Part shown: in pieces, positions 41,130-50,053 of the stretch
Layout: each line of letters starts with the position of its first letter
How positions within the stretch are numbered: position 1 is the stretch's first letter
NCBI GenBank assembly: GCA_003153355.1
Contig: PLYH01000002.1
Span: 203,759-267,758, forward strand
Direction: 5' to 3'
Length of the DNA: 64,000 bases
Source of the DNA: Candidatus Peregrinibacteria bacterium
GTDB taxonomy: Bacteria > Patescibacteriota > Gracilibacteria > UBA1369
Notes under the pieces: model-generated
Database searches by the model: none
Told to the model about the DNA's origin: nothing
Seen by the model: only the letters and a program-made list of their open reading frames with translations
Translations under genes and position numbers: made by a program

Positions 41130-43073
41130 TCTTGCACTTGCAGCACTGCCGATTTTTGTTCCGGTTCTTAAAACTCCAGCACTTGCACGCATCGCATCAG
41201 CTGCACGGGCATTCGCAGGACGCTGTCGGACACGGACGTCATCCAGGCTGCGGTTCAGTTCCAGAATACCTTTATAATATTCCAGTTTTTTTTGAACCTG
41301 GGCAATCACCTTGTCCGGATCTTCACCGCGGACGGGTTCGTTCATATCCGCTTCGCTTCCATCCAGAAGTTGTTTAGTGGTTGGAATATCGATGGTGGTT
41401 CTCGTAACGGTTGTACTGCCCTTGGACGAAGCATAAGTTACCGTATTCACGGTTTTACCTGTTTGACTTTCAATTTCAGCGATCTTGTCTTTGGCATACT
41501 GAGTATTCAGAATATTCGCTGAGGCGATAGCAGCGGCGTATTGCTTCTCATAATCAACTTCAAGATTTTTAATGCGGCCTTGGACCGTTTCTATGAAAGC
41601 AATTGCATCCTGAAGATCTTTCGGAGTTTTGATACCTTCGATCATGATTTTCGCCTTTGCCAAAGCGTCGATAACGATTTTCTTGTTCTCGGCGTTCTGC
41701 TTCCAGAGGGGATTTGGAGATGCCTGATCATCTTTGAGTCCCTGCCCGGCCATAAAGGTCATCGGGGCTGCTTCGCGTTTATAAACATTCATGCTCACAT
41801 ATTCGGGACCGCTCTGAATCGGAGCGAAAATTTTCGCCAATAACGCTTCTTGTTCTTTTACTCTGTCTGCTAAACCAGTTTTGAATTTATCTGAACGGGT
41901 AGGGTCCAATAAACATTTAGCCATATCGCTGTCTTTCATTTTGGCATCGTCGGCGCACACTTTAAGTTCACCGGTTTTAGGTTCAAGTTTTTGAGGTGGA
42001 AGATGCTCCGTTTTAGGAATATTGCTCACCTTTGCCAACTTTGGAGCCGGTTTTTGCATTTGAGTCTTCTTTTCTTTGGATTCATCTTTATCAATTGGTG
42101 GAACGATCGGTTCAGGTTGGTTTGTCGCCACGGCGCTTGCGGTAGCAGTTGGTACAGCTGAAGGAACATCCGCAACCATTGTTGGAGCCGCACTCGCACT
42201 TGAACTTGAAGTTGTCGAAGCAACCGGACCGCTTTCGTGTCCCGGATGATTCCCGTTGCAGCCATCTCCGCAATTTGAGGATGCCATCACGACCGCCCCG
42301 CCGATAATTGCTGTAGCTGCTGCAACCTTTCCTAATGAACTTTTGCTCGGCATTAATTTTTTGAAGAATCCTCCGATGCTTGCCGCAACTTTCGAAGCTG
42401 CGCCTTTAACGTCATCAATCAATGAAGAGTTCAAAAGCTCCTTTGGAAGAGGTCCGCTGGATGGAACAGGTCCTTCGACCGGTTGAGGGTCAGGAAGATT
42501 TTTGATTTCTTGAGGATCAATACCCGCATGTTTCAAAAATGCATTTTGCTTTTCTGATTCGCTCATGAAGAATGCGCGAATGCCGCCTAAGCCCTGTTTT
42601 CCCTGGGCGCGTTCTTCAGGAGTCGTTGCGCTCCAGACGTAACTTGCCGCATCGGCCAGTTTGGTAAAAAATCCGCGGCTTTTACGCGTAAGTTCAAAAT
42701 GAGCAAGTGAGCGGTTTTCTTCAAGGACATGGTCATCCACCTCTTTTTGAAGATCAGTCGTGTGCGCATCCAATGTTTTGAAAGCTTTATCCAGATCATC
42801 GGATTCCAATCTGGCATCCGTCGATGATTTCAAAAGTTTTGAAGTTCGTTCGGAAATTGCCTGACGCTGGGAATCAACCGGAACGCTTTCAGGAATTTCA
42901 ACCGCAGGTTCAGCGATAACCGTATTGCGTGTGCTGAATGCTTCAACATCGTCTTTCTGGACATTATCCACAACGACCAGAGTCTGGCCGCTTTTTATGT
43001 CGCTTACAACCGGAAACTCTCCGCTGACCGGTCCTTCATTTGGAAGATCAATATTCATTTTCGATTGAGACAT
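41109..43073 (-). CDS. large unrecognised protein with a central membrane-like segment, 654 aa
   Basis: Residues 1-230 are charged and helical. A hydrophobic stretch (GKVAAATAIIGGAVVMASS, around 250-268) is followed by a Cys/Gly/His-rich CGDGCNGNHPGH, then a Ser/Thr/Ala/Pro-rich linker, and a C-terminal helical half with long coiled-coil potential. The layout suggests a membrane-anchored protein with a cytoplasmic N-terminus and an extended outer part. No domain was recognised. It has a 200-base AT-rich upstream region shared with the divergent ComM-like gene. Confidence 0.68.
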   Translation of the reverse strand: MSQSKMNIDLPNEGPVSGEFPVVSDIKSGQTLVVVDNVQKDDVEAFSTRNTVIAEPAVEIPESVPVDSQRQAISERTSKLLKSSTDARLESDDLDKAFKTLDAHTTDLQKEVDDHVLEENRSLAHFELTRKSRGFFTKLADAASYVWSATTPEERAQGKQGLGGIRAFFMSESEKQNAFLKHAGIDPQEIKNLPDPQPVEGPVPSSGPLPKELLNSSLIDDVKGAASKVAASIGGFFKKLMPSKSSLGKVAAATAIIGGAVVMASSNCGDGCNGNHPGHESGPVASTTSSSSASAAPTMVADVPSAVPTATASAVATNQPEPIVPPIDKDESKEKKTQMQKPAPKLAKVSNIPKTEHLPPQKLEPKTGELKVCADDAKMKDSDMAKCLLDPTRSDKFKTGLADRVKEQEALLAKIFAPIQSGPEYVSMNVYKREAAPMTFMAGQGLKDDQASPNPLWKQNAENKKIVIDALAKAKIMIEGIKTPKDLQDAIAFIETVQGRIKNLEVDYEKQYAAAIASANILNTQYAKDKIAEIESQTGKTVNTVTYASSKGSTTVTRTTIDIPTTKQLLDGSEADMNEPVRGEDPDKVIAQVQKKLEYYKGILELNRSLDDVRVRQRPANARAADAMRASAGVLRTGTKIGSAASARLSAMTQ

Positions 43074-43300
43074 ACTTTTCTTGATTAAAAATTAATTGGA
43101 ATAAAAATTCGTTTCGACAGGTATAACGTAAATTGTTCCGGAATATTACAACTGGGGAAGTGTAATAATGGTTACATGAAGGCGGTGATTATAGGCTATT
43201 TCAGGTTATTTACAAGCTTTTTATAAGGAAAAAATTTATTATCTTTTCACAAAAATTTCATCAATGAACGCTACCATGAGTGAGTATTAAAAATTCATCC

Positions 43301-44857
43301 ATGGCCACCAAAATTTTTTCCTGTTTCGTAGACGGACTTCAGACTCAACTCATTGAAGTTGAAGTGGATATTCTTCAGGGGCTTCCGGGCCTTTCGATTG
43401 TCGGACTGGGCGATGCCGCCGTTCAGGAAGCCAAAGAAAGGATCCGTTCCGCGATTAAAAATAGCGGCGCAACCTATCCGCAGCAAAAGAAAATCATTAA
43501 TCTTGCGCCAGCGCACCTGCGTAAAAACGGAGCGTGCTTCGATGTTCCGATGGCTCTGGGTTTGCTCGAAGCCTCAGGGCAAATCAACATGCCTGCGCGT
43601 GCTCTTTTTGTGGGTGAACTCGCTTTGAACGGAGCGATCAGGTCGGTCAACGGAGCACTTTCTATTGCGATGTTCGCTCAAAAACACGGACTGAAGCTTT
43701 TTTTGCCTGAAGCCAATGCAACGGAAGCAAAACTTATTCATTACGAGCACATCTATCCAGTCGGCCATTTAACGGAAATCATCGAACATTGCCATGAAAT
43801 AAAAATTGTACAGCCGCTGAGCGCTGACACGCTACAGACCGGCGCTCCCGCCCGGAAAAATTCAGACCGATCTGCAAATATGCCCGCCCCTGAGATCGAC
43901 ATGAATATGATTCAGGGACAAATCCAGGCAAAACGCGCACTGGAAATTTCAGCAGCGGGAGGGCACCATTTGCTCCTTTACGGTCCGCCGGGAACCGGCA
44001 AAACATTATTGGCACACGCGCTTCAGGGCATTTTGCCGCCGCTTTCCCGTAAAGAAATGCTTGAGGTCATGCAGATTTATTCTTCAGCCGGACTGCTGAA
44101 AGAACCTCAGGAACTTTTCAACCGTCGTCCATTCCGCCAGGTTCATCAAAGCTGTTCGCTCCCAGCGCTCATCGGAGGAGGCACCCAGGCGCACACGCGC
44201 CCCGGTGAAATTTCGCTCGCGCACAACGGAGTTTTATTTTTCGACGAAATAGCCGAAGCTCCGCGCTCGCTTCTGGAATCTTTGAGGCAGCCTTTGGAGC
44301 AGAGGCAAATTACGGTTTCAAGACTCCATCATCATGTGGTGTATCCGGCAAATTTTACTTTTGTTGCGGCTATGAACCCTTGCCCCTGCGGTTATTACGG
44401 ATCAGCGGAGAAAAGCTGCAGTTGCACCAATAATGCCGTTGTCCAATATCATAAAAAACTTTCGGGACCCATCGTAGACCGTTTTGATCTTTTCGTTCAC
44501 CTTCAGCGCGAGCCGGTAAAACTTCAATCCGCTTTGGAAGGAAAAAGTTCGCAGGAGTACCGTTCTGCGATTGCAGCTGCTCGTGAAAAACAACATCGGC
44601 GTTATAAAGAAACTTCAATATTGCTTAACAGCCAGATCAAAGCAGCGCAGATCAAAACTTTTTGCGTCATGGATCTTACGACCGAAAAACTGATCACTGA
44701 CTACGCGAATAAAGCCAAAATTTCGGCGCGCAGTTTCCATAATATTTTGAAAATTTCCCGAACCATCGCTGATTTAAATGACCACGCAACTATTCAAAAA
44801 GAAGATGCGCTTGAAGCTTTCACATACAGGTTTCAGCCGACCTCGCCGCTTATTTAG
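43301..44857 (+). CDS. comM: YifB/ComM family AAA+ ATPase (Mg-chelatase-like)
   Basis: 518 residues. The N-terminal ChlI-like domain begins MATKIFSCFVDGLQTQLIEV and contains GLPGLSIVGLGDAAVQEAKERI. The AAA+ core has Walker A GPPGTGKTLLAHAL, Walker B VLFFDEIAEAPRSLLESLRQPLEQ-type residues, and the Cys-rich AAMNPCPCGYYG with a second Cys pair (KSCSCTNN). The C-terminal helical domain ends in YRFQPTSPLI. ComM is a helicase that promotes branch migration during natural transformation. A ComEC-like hydrolase lies 2 kb away, so DNA uptake is possible. Confidence 0.92.
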   Translation: MATKIFSCFVDGLQTQLIEVEVDILQGLPGLSIVGLGDAAVQEAKERIRSAIKNSGATYPQQKKIINLAPAHLRKNGACFDVPMALGLLEASGQINMPARALFVGELALNGAIRSVNGALSIAMFAQKHGLKLFLPEANATEAKLIHYEHIYPVGHLTEIIEHCHEIKIVQPLSADTLQTGAPARKNSDRSANMPAPEIDMNMIQGQIQAKRALEISAAGGHHLLLYGPPGTGKTLLAHALQGILPPLSRKEMLEVMQIYSSAGLLKEPQELFNRRPFRQVHQSCSLPALIGGGTQAHTRPGEISLAHNGVLFFDEIAEAPRSLLESLRQPLEQRQITVSRLHHHVVYPANFTFVAAMNPCPCGYYGSAEKSCSCTNNAVVQYHKKLSGPIVDRFDLFVHLQREPVKLQSALEGKSSQEYRSAIAAAREKQHRRYKETSILLNSQIKAAQIKTFCVMDLTTEKLITDYANKAKISARSFHNILKISRTIADLNDHATIQKEDALEAFTYRFQPTSPLI

Positions 44858-45533
44858 AATTGCCGTGAACGATACTGATCACCGGTCCGCTCATTTCTCC
44901 ATCAGAGGCCACGCTGAAATCATTACCGTCATTGTCTTCCGCCTGAATTCCCTGGTCTGCAACTTTTAAACGGAGACGGTCGCCGATTTCCGCCTGATCG
45001 CTTACTGCTGCGGTCACGCTGAAATTCATCAGCGTATTCGCCTCCATTTTGACCATCAGATTATCAAACGAGCCTTTGCCTTCAAAAAATGAAACCTCAC
45101 CAAGCTGCTGACCGCCCAAAAAAAGTTTCAAACTTTTCAAATCGTACGGATGCGCCAGATCATCGAGCGTAAACATCATGGAATGAATAAAACCGTCGCT
45201 GGAAGGACTTAGGCTAAAATTCAGCAAAGGAGCATCCTCGCCGCCTGGAACCGCGTAATTCGCTGGGCTTTTTTCGGACGTGAAAATCATTCGCGCGCCA
45301 GCGCCCGCACCCAAAGGTGAACGAATTTGAAAAGAACTTTGTTGTGATGATTGAGGCGCGGAGCCATGAACATCCGCCCCTCCGATCCAATGAAACCGCA
45401 GATTCAAAAGTTCAAATAACGCCATGCAAAAAACCACCGCGAGCACAAAGCCCGCCGCCATCATGAGTACATCATGGTGCCATTGCCTCGATGACATTTG
45501 CCGGTTGTGATGGGAACGGCCAGTTTGAGCCAT
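44850..45533 (-). CDS. membrane-anchored extracytoplasmic protein, 227 aa
   Basis: A His/Arg-rich cytoplasmic N-terminus (RSHHNRQMSSRQWHHDV) precedes one membrane span (about 23-44). The outside part has a Ser/Gln linker and a beta-rich domain (MMFTLDDLAHPYDLKSLKLF, then FSVTAAVSDQAEIGDRLRLKV) that resembles an Ig- or cohesin-like sandwich, though no family is recognised. It overlaps the ComM-like gene by 8 bases at the stops and diverges from murA. Confidence 0.68.
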   Translation of the reverse strand: MAQTGRSHHNRQMSSRQWHHDVLMMAAGFVLAVVFCMALFELLNLRFHWIGGADVHGSAPQSSQQSSFQIRSPLGAGAGARMIFTSEKSPANYAVPGGEDAPLLNFSLSPSSDGFIHSMMFTLDDLAHPYDLKSLKLFLGGQQLGEVSFFEGKGSFDNLMVKMEANTLMNFSVTAAVSDQAEIGDRLRLKVADQGIQAEDNDGNDFSVASDGEMSGPVISIVHGNSK

Positions 45534-45619
45534 GTTTATAAGAAAGGTATCTTCCCATTATACCACTTTTCTTGGCTTCCTAAAAAGGCTATAATCCCAA
45601 CCACCGCCCATTTTTTGCC

Positions 45620-46891
45620 ATGAACAATCCCCTCCAAAAATTCATCGTCGAAGGACAGCACAAGCTTTCCGGCACCGTCACCGTGAGCGGTTCCAAAAAC
45701 GCCGCGCTGCCGATTTTATGCGCCGCACTTTTAACCGATGACGTTTCAGAAATCGACAACGTCCCGGATATTGCCGACATCCACACGCTTTTTAAAATTT
45801 TTGAGGAACTGAACGTGAAGGTCGAATTTTCAAACCACAAAGCCAAAATCGACCCGTCAAAATTAAGTCTCTCCAAAATCACGGACAAATACATCAACAG
45901 CATGCGCGCTTCCTTTTTATTAATGGGCCCGCTGCTGCAAAGATTTCCCGAAGTTCACATTCCTTTTCCGGGAGGATGCGTATTGGGCAAACGTTCCGCG
46001 TTCGCGCACAGTTACGTTTTTAAAGCTTTTGGAGCGGAAGTTTTGGATGACACGCAGACACTTCATGTCCGCCGCAAAAAACTACAGGCCACGAACCTGA
46101 CCATGCCGGAACTCAGCGTTACTGCGACCGAAAATTTAATCATGCTCGCGGCTTTGACTCCCGGCAAGACCGAAGTGCGTTTGGCAGCCATGGAGCCGCA
46201 CGTGCAGGACCTTTGTAAGTTTTTGAACAGCATGGGGGCGAACATTCAAGGCATCGGTACGCACCACCTGGTGATTGAAGGAGCGGATGAATTGAAAGGA
46301 ACAAAACACAACATCACCGGCGATTATCTGGAAGCGGGAACTTTCGCGATTGCCTCGCTGGTCACGCAGGGCGAAGTCACGGTCAAAGGTATCCAGACCG
46401 ACCAGCTCGACAGCTTCTGGCAAAAATTGGAAGAGGTCGGAGCAAAATTCGAACTCGCTCCGCATGAAGTAAAGCTTCACCCAAGCCAAAATTTGCAAGC
46501 GGTTGAAATGCTCCGCACCGCGGTTTATCCAAGTTTTCCAACGGATTTGCAGGCACCTTTCGCGATTCTTTTAACGCAGGCCGATGGCACGAGCAAAATT
46601 TTCGAAACGCTTTTTGAAGGCCGTTTGAATTACCTTTTTGAACTCGAAAAAATGGGCGCGAACATCCAGATGCTCAATCCGCATCAGGCGAACATCACCG
46701 GACCGACACAGTTAAAAGGCGTACCAATAGCCAGCATCGACATCCGCGCCGGTGCAGCGATGGTGCTCGCCGCGTTATGTGCCAAAGGCACGACCGAAAT
46801 TTCCAACATCAAATACATTGACCGCGGCTACGAACGGCTTGATGAAAAATTACAAAACCTCGGCGCAAAAATCCAGCGCGTTGAAGCGTAA
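45620..46891 (+). CDS. murA: UDP-N-acetylglucosamine 1-carboxyvinyltransferase
   Basis: The first committed step of peptidoglycan synthesis adds enolpyruvyl to UDP-GlcNAc. The 423 residues show SGSKNAALPILCAALL with the catalytic Lys-Asn, MRASFLLMGPLLQRF, PFPGGCVLGKRS where the PEP-binding Cys (fosfomycin target) is present, TATENLIMLAAL and YPSFPTDLQAPFAILLTQADG. The last Asp-Arg lies in IKYIDRGYERLDEKL. Normal length. A TATAAT at 45590-45595 lies 24 bases upstream of the ATG. Confidence 0.96.
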   Translation: MNNPLQKFIVEGQHKLSGTVTVSGSKNAALPILCAALLTDDVSEIDNVPDIADIHTLFKIFEELNVKVEFSNHKAKIDPSKLSLSKITDKYINSMRASFLLMGPLLQRFPEVHIPFPGGCVLGKRSAFAHSYVFKAFGAEVLDDTQTLHVRRKKLQATNLTMPELSVTATENLIMLAALTPGKTEVRLAAMEPHVQDLCKFLNSMGANIQGIGTHHLVIEGADELKGTKHNITGDYLEAGTFAIASLVTQGEVTVKGIQTDQLDSFWQKLEEVGAKFELAPHEVKLHPSQNLQAVEMLRTAVYPSFPTDLQAPFAILLTQADGTSKIFETLFEGRLNYLFELEKMGANIQMLNPHQANITGPTQLKGVPIASIDIRAGAAMVLAALCAKGTTEISNIKYIDRGYERLDEKLQNLGAKIQRVEA

Positions 46892-46897
46892 AAAATC

Positions 46898-47779
46898 TCA
46901 TGAATTTTTACCCCACGCTTTCACCCATAAACGATCGCCGTCGCTCACGGCTTCAATAATTCCATCCAAGTCTGTTCGGTATGTGGCAATATGCCGTTCC
47001 TGAAAATGCTGCAAAGTGATGGCATGAGGATGGCCGAATTTATTATTTACTCCGCAGGAAATTGCGGCATATTGTGGCTGGATTCTCTCAAGCAAAGGAA
47101 CCGTATCACTTGTTCTGCTGCCATGGTGCGGAGCTTTTAAAAAATCCGCATGCAAATTCAGGTTTGAAGCCACAAGTTTTTCTTCGCCCTCCATTTCCAG
47201 GTCTCCGGGAAAATAAAAACTTTTTTTTCCATACAAAAGCCGGAACACGATCGATCCGTTGTTTTGATTTTCAAATGTCCGGCCCTGTTCGGAATCAAAA
47301 GGGAAAATCATATCCAGGATCACGGTGCCCAGGCGGTAATCCACGCCTCGTCCGTTGGAAAATTTCGCGCCGCCATACACAACCGGAAGATGCTGCTGCG
47401 TAACCTGTTCCAAAAATGCCGCATACCCTGAATAGTTGTAACTGACGCCCGTCATCATTACCGCGCCCACGCGGTAGCGCTTCAAGACTTCAACCAGGCC
47501 GTTCACATGGTCCAGATGCGGATGCGACAAAATCACCAGATCGATGTTTTTTTCATAGAACGGCATGACCTTTCCAAGTTCATTCAAAACCGAATTGTCC
47601 GGTCCTCCGTCAATCAGAATCCTTTCGTCAGTCGGCAGCTGAATCAGAATCGAATCGCCCTGCCCGATATCCAGAACAAACACATGGAGCTTTCCGTCAG
47701 GAAGTGAAAAAAGGCAAAGCCCCAATAAAAACGCCAGCATTGCCACTCCCGCCCACAAAATTTTTTGCGCAAGCTCCAT
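46898..47779 (-). CDS. ComEC/Rec2-type metallo-beta-lactamase-fold hydrolase
   Basis: 293 residues: an N-terminal hydrophobic anchor (ILWAGVAMLAFLLGLCLFS), then the ComEC C-terminal type MBL domain. DIGQGDSILIQLP leads to LIDGGP, SHPHLDHVNGLVEV is the metal motif HxHxDH, and PHHGSRTSDT near the end is typical of this subfamily. The channel domain of full ComEC is missing, so this is a stand-alone nuclease-like or processing domain outside the membrane. It converges with murA. Confidence 0.88.
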   Translation of the reverse strand: MELAQKILWAGVAMLAFLLGLCLFSLPDGKLHVFVLDIGQGDSILIQLPTDERILIDGGPDNSVLNELGKVMPFYEKNIDLVILSHPHLDHVNGLVEVLKRYRVGAVMMTGVSYNYSGYAAFLEQVTQQHLPVVYGGAKFSNGRGVDYRLGTVILDMIFPFDSEQGRTFENQNNGSIVFRLLYGKKSFYFPGDLEMEGEEKLVASNLNLHADFLKAPHHGSRTSDTVPLLERIQPQYAAISCGVNNKFGHPHAITLQHFQERHIATYRTDLDGIIEAVSDGDRLWVKAWGKNS

Positions 47780-47851
47780 AGAAGAAACATACGCCCCGAA
47801 TATGAAAAAAATCTTTCCACATTCTAAATTTTCCCTAAAGCGCGACCCACC

Positions 47852-47892
47852 AAAAAGGGCCTTCCCGCGTCTCTAAGGTGCGGAAAGGCCTT
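47852..47892 (-). terminator. rho-independent terminator after the LPxTG protein gene
   Basis: On the minus strand GGCCTTTCCGC pairs with GCGGGAAGGCC, followed by CTTTTT. A second hairpin (CACGCAA/TTGCGTG) lies between it and the stop. Confidence 0.8.
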
Positions 47893-47970
47893 CTTGGCTA
47901 TCTATCTCTATCTCTCTAAAGGAGATACTTGGTTTGCCACGCAACCTTTTAAACCTTGCGTGCAGCGTAA

Positions 47971-49551
47971 TTATTTGCGGTTTTTCTTGTTCTTCTTCCG
48001 GCCTTTCAATAATCCGCCGACACCGAATGAACCGAGGAGTAAGAATCCAAGTTCAGGGCCGGTCTTCGGCAGGGTGAAAGAAGTCATGACGCCCGCACTT
48101 GTATTCCCTGCTGCGTCCATTGCGACGAGTTTGAAGAAATACTTCATGCCCGGAACAATGTTGGTGACATCAAAATTGCTTGAAGTCGGGCCCACGTTAA
48201 TGCCAGCGCCGAAAGTTTTTCCGTCAGTACTCATATAAAGAACATATTTCGCAAGATCACCTGCGCTGTTCAGGCTGCGGGTCCAGTTCAAGGTTACGAT
48301 CAACTGTTTCACCATGGCTGCGGTGAAGTTGGTCGCATCTTCCGGAGGAGTCGTATCAAGAATAGCCTGCTGTGTTGATTGCTGGGTCATTTGCTGTGTA
48401 ACAGCGGCTGAACCTGCCATACCCATAAATACCGTAGCGTTGTTTTCAACGCTCAAAGGATTTCCTTTTGTATCAATGACATCAACGGCGATCAGGTTGT
48501 AGCTGATGGCTTTCATCGGGTCAGTGCTAAGAACCGCCTGGGTACCGTCTGAACTCAATGTTACGCTGTTTACGTTCAAAGTGTTTTCAATGGTCTGCTG
48601 TTCAGTGATGATGAAGTTTTCAGAACCGTTCCCTTTCAAAACGACGGCCTTGTTGAATACCACTTGAACATGTGTTCCATCCATAGCCTGGACTGAAACA
48701 AGTTGAGGCCCCTGTGCGGTTTGCTGTGACTGACTCTGGAAAGAGCTGGTTGTTTGCTGGGTTGAAGCAAGAAGGTCAGTACCCGTAAACGCTGCGGTGT
48801 CTGAAGTTCCGCTCACGATCGGATTGCCGGCAAGATCTTTAATATCAATGCCTGCGGTCAAAATATAGGAAGCACCGGCCTGTTGGCTCGCAGTCTGTAA
48901 AAGCACGGATTTGCCGCTCGGGTCAGTCGCGTCCATCATGGCGCTTTGAACCGAAAGCTGAACGCTCGTGGTGTCGTTCTTAATGCTGAATGCGTTTTCA
49001 GCATGAGAAGACGGAAGCTGAACGGCTTCACTGAAAACTACTCGGACATGCTGCTTATCAACGGCAGATGCGCTGGCGACTTTTGGAGCCTGGGTATCTG
49101 CTGATCCGTGGAGCGGAGTTGCGCTTGCCTCAACGCTGTAGTTTTGACTTTCATTTCCAGCGGCATCGTAAGCGGTGGCCGCAAAATAGTATTTGGTGCC
49201 GTCGGTCAGGCCGTTGACGGTGTAGCTGATCTTGTTTCCCATATCAACCGGGCCTTTTTCATAACTGCCCCCGTCGTTGGTTACGGACTTGCTGCCGTAA
49301 TAAAGTTTATAACCTTTGACGCCAACGTTGTCCGTGGCAACATCCCAGGTCAGGTTCACCGAAGCATCGCCGGCGGTAGCCTTGAGATTTGAAACATCGC
49401 TTGGAGCCGTGGTGTCGGCAACGGCAACATTCGAAGAGCTCTCCGGAATGATCGTCTGGGCATGGCTGACCGGGACCATATCGATGAGGAGTAAAACCAC
49501 GAGTGGTGCAAGAGCGTACGCAATGCGCTTGCGAAGGGACATAGTGTTCAT
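47971..49551 (-). CDS. LPxTG-anchored surface protein with fibronectin-III and Ig-like domains
   Basis: 526 residues. A Sec signal peptide (AYALAPLVVLLLIDMVPVSHA) is followed by FN3 (about 48-145: SNLKATAGDASVNLTWDVAT), two SbsA-type Ig-like domains (about 152-260 and 280-385, each with HVRVVFSEAV- or HVQVVFNKAV-type strands), a Gln/Thr-rich link and a second FN3 (about 400-490). The C-terminus is a sorting signal: LPKTGPELG, a hydrophobic stretch and a RKKNKKNRK tail. It should be secreted, cut at Thr-Gly by a sortase and joined to the cell wall. No sortase gene lies in the window. Confidence 0.88.
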   Translation of the reverse strand: MNTMSLRKRIAYALAPLVVLLLIDMVPVSHAQTIIPESSSNVAVADTTAPSDVSNLKATAGDASVNLTWDVATDNVGVKGYKLYYGSKSVTNDGGSYEKGPVDMGNKISYTVNGLTDGTKYYFAATAYDAAGNESQNYSVEASATPLHGSADTQAPKVASASAVDKQHVRVVFSEAVQLPSSHAENAFSIKNDTTSVQLSVQSAMMDATDPSGKSVLLQTASQQAGASYILTAGIDIKDLAGNPIVSGTSDTAAFTGTDLLASTQQTTSSFQSQSQQTAQGPQLVSVQAMDGTHVQVVFNKAVVLKGNGSENFIITEQQTIENTLNVNSVTLSSDGTQAVLSTDPMKAISYNLIAVDVIDTKGNPLSVENNATVFMGMAGSAAVTQQMTQQSTQQAILDTTPPEDATNFTAAMVKQLIVTLNWTRSLNSAGDLAKYVLYMSTDGKTFGAGINVGPTSSNFDVTNIVPGMKYFFKLVAMDAAGNTSAGVMTSFTLPKTGPELGFLLLGSFGVGGLLKGRKKNKKNRK

Positions 49552-49651
49552 GTTTGTTTTGGTTTAAGTTTTATTATTTTTAAATCATACAATTATATCA
49601 GAAAATGAGTGTTTTTTGAAGTCCTGCAGCTAAAAAGGTCTTTAGTTTAAA

Positions 49652-49679
49652 TTGACAAAAAATAAAATAATATTATAGT
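49652..49679 (+). promoter_or_regulatory. predicted promoter of the small gene and argS
   Basis: Perfect TTGACA (49652-49657), 16-base spacer, TATAGT (49674-49679). The ATG at 49700 follows with AGGAAG as its ribosome site. Confidence 0.6.
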
Positions 49680-49699
49680 TTATAACAAAGGAAGTTGCT

Positions 49700-50053
49700 A
49701 TGAAATGCAAAATTTTTAAAATCATGGGGTTGTCCGCAAAAGGTGCGTTCTCCGAGGACGAAAAAGAGATCGATGATTGGTTGGGTTCCATGAAGGGAGA
49801 AATCAAGATCGTCCAAACGGCTCCCTCAAGGCAAGACCTTGTCCCGGCGGCTTTCCACCTCATCATCTTCTACGAAGAAAGCAACAAGTTACCCCCAGGC
49901 CGGCATCACTGCCGTGCTCAAGGTACTCACCTCCTTATCTTAGCACCCCGTTGCGATTCATCGTTGCGGGGTGTTCCACTTATTTCAAGAATTGTTCTTT
50001 TCGTTCAGTTCAGTATACTTACGGAAGCAACTTACATTTCCGAACCGACATGA
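49700..50053 (+). CDS. small protein upstream of argS, 117 aa as read
   Basis: The first 62 residues look protein-like (ends ...FHLIIFYEES), with a clear AGGAAG site 6 bases before the ATG, in keeping with small conserved proteins of about 60 residues. The following 55 residues are encoded by a hairpin-rich stretch (49901-49915 and 49943-49973) and look like translated intergenic DNA. It ends on the TGA that overlaps the argS ATG (ATGA). Either the tail is real and couples translation to argS, or an ancestral stop was lost. Function unknown. Confidence 0.55.
   Translation: MKCKIFKIMGLSAKGAFSEDEKEIDDWLGSMKGEIKIVQTAPSRQDLVPAAFHLIIFYEESNKLPPGRHHCRAQGTHLLILAPRCDSSLRGVPLISRIVLFVQFSILTEATYISEPT

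Noticed and set aside
47898..47928. TATC/TCTC microsatellite-like run after the LPxTG gene
   Set aside because: Too short and imperfect to be called a repeat locus.
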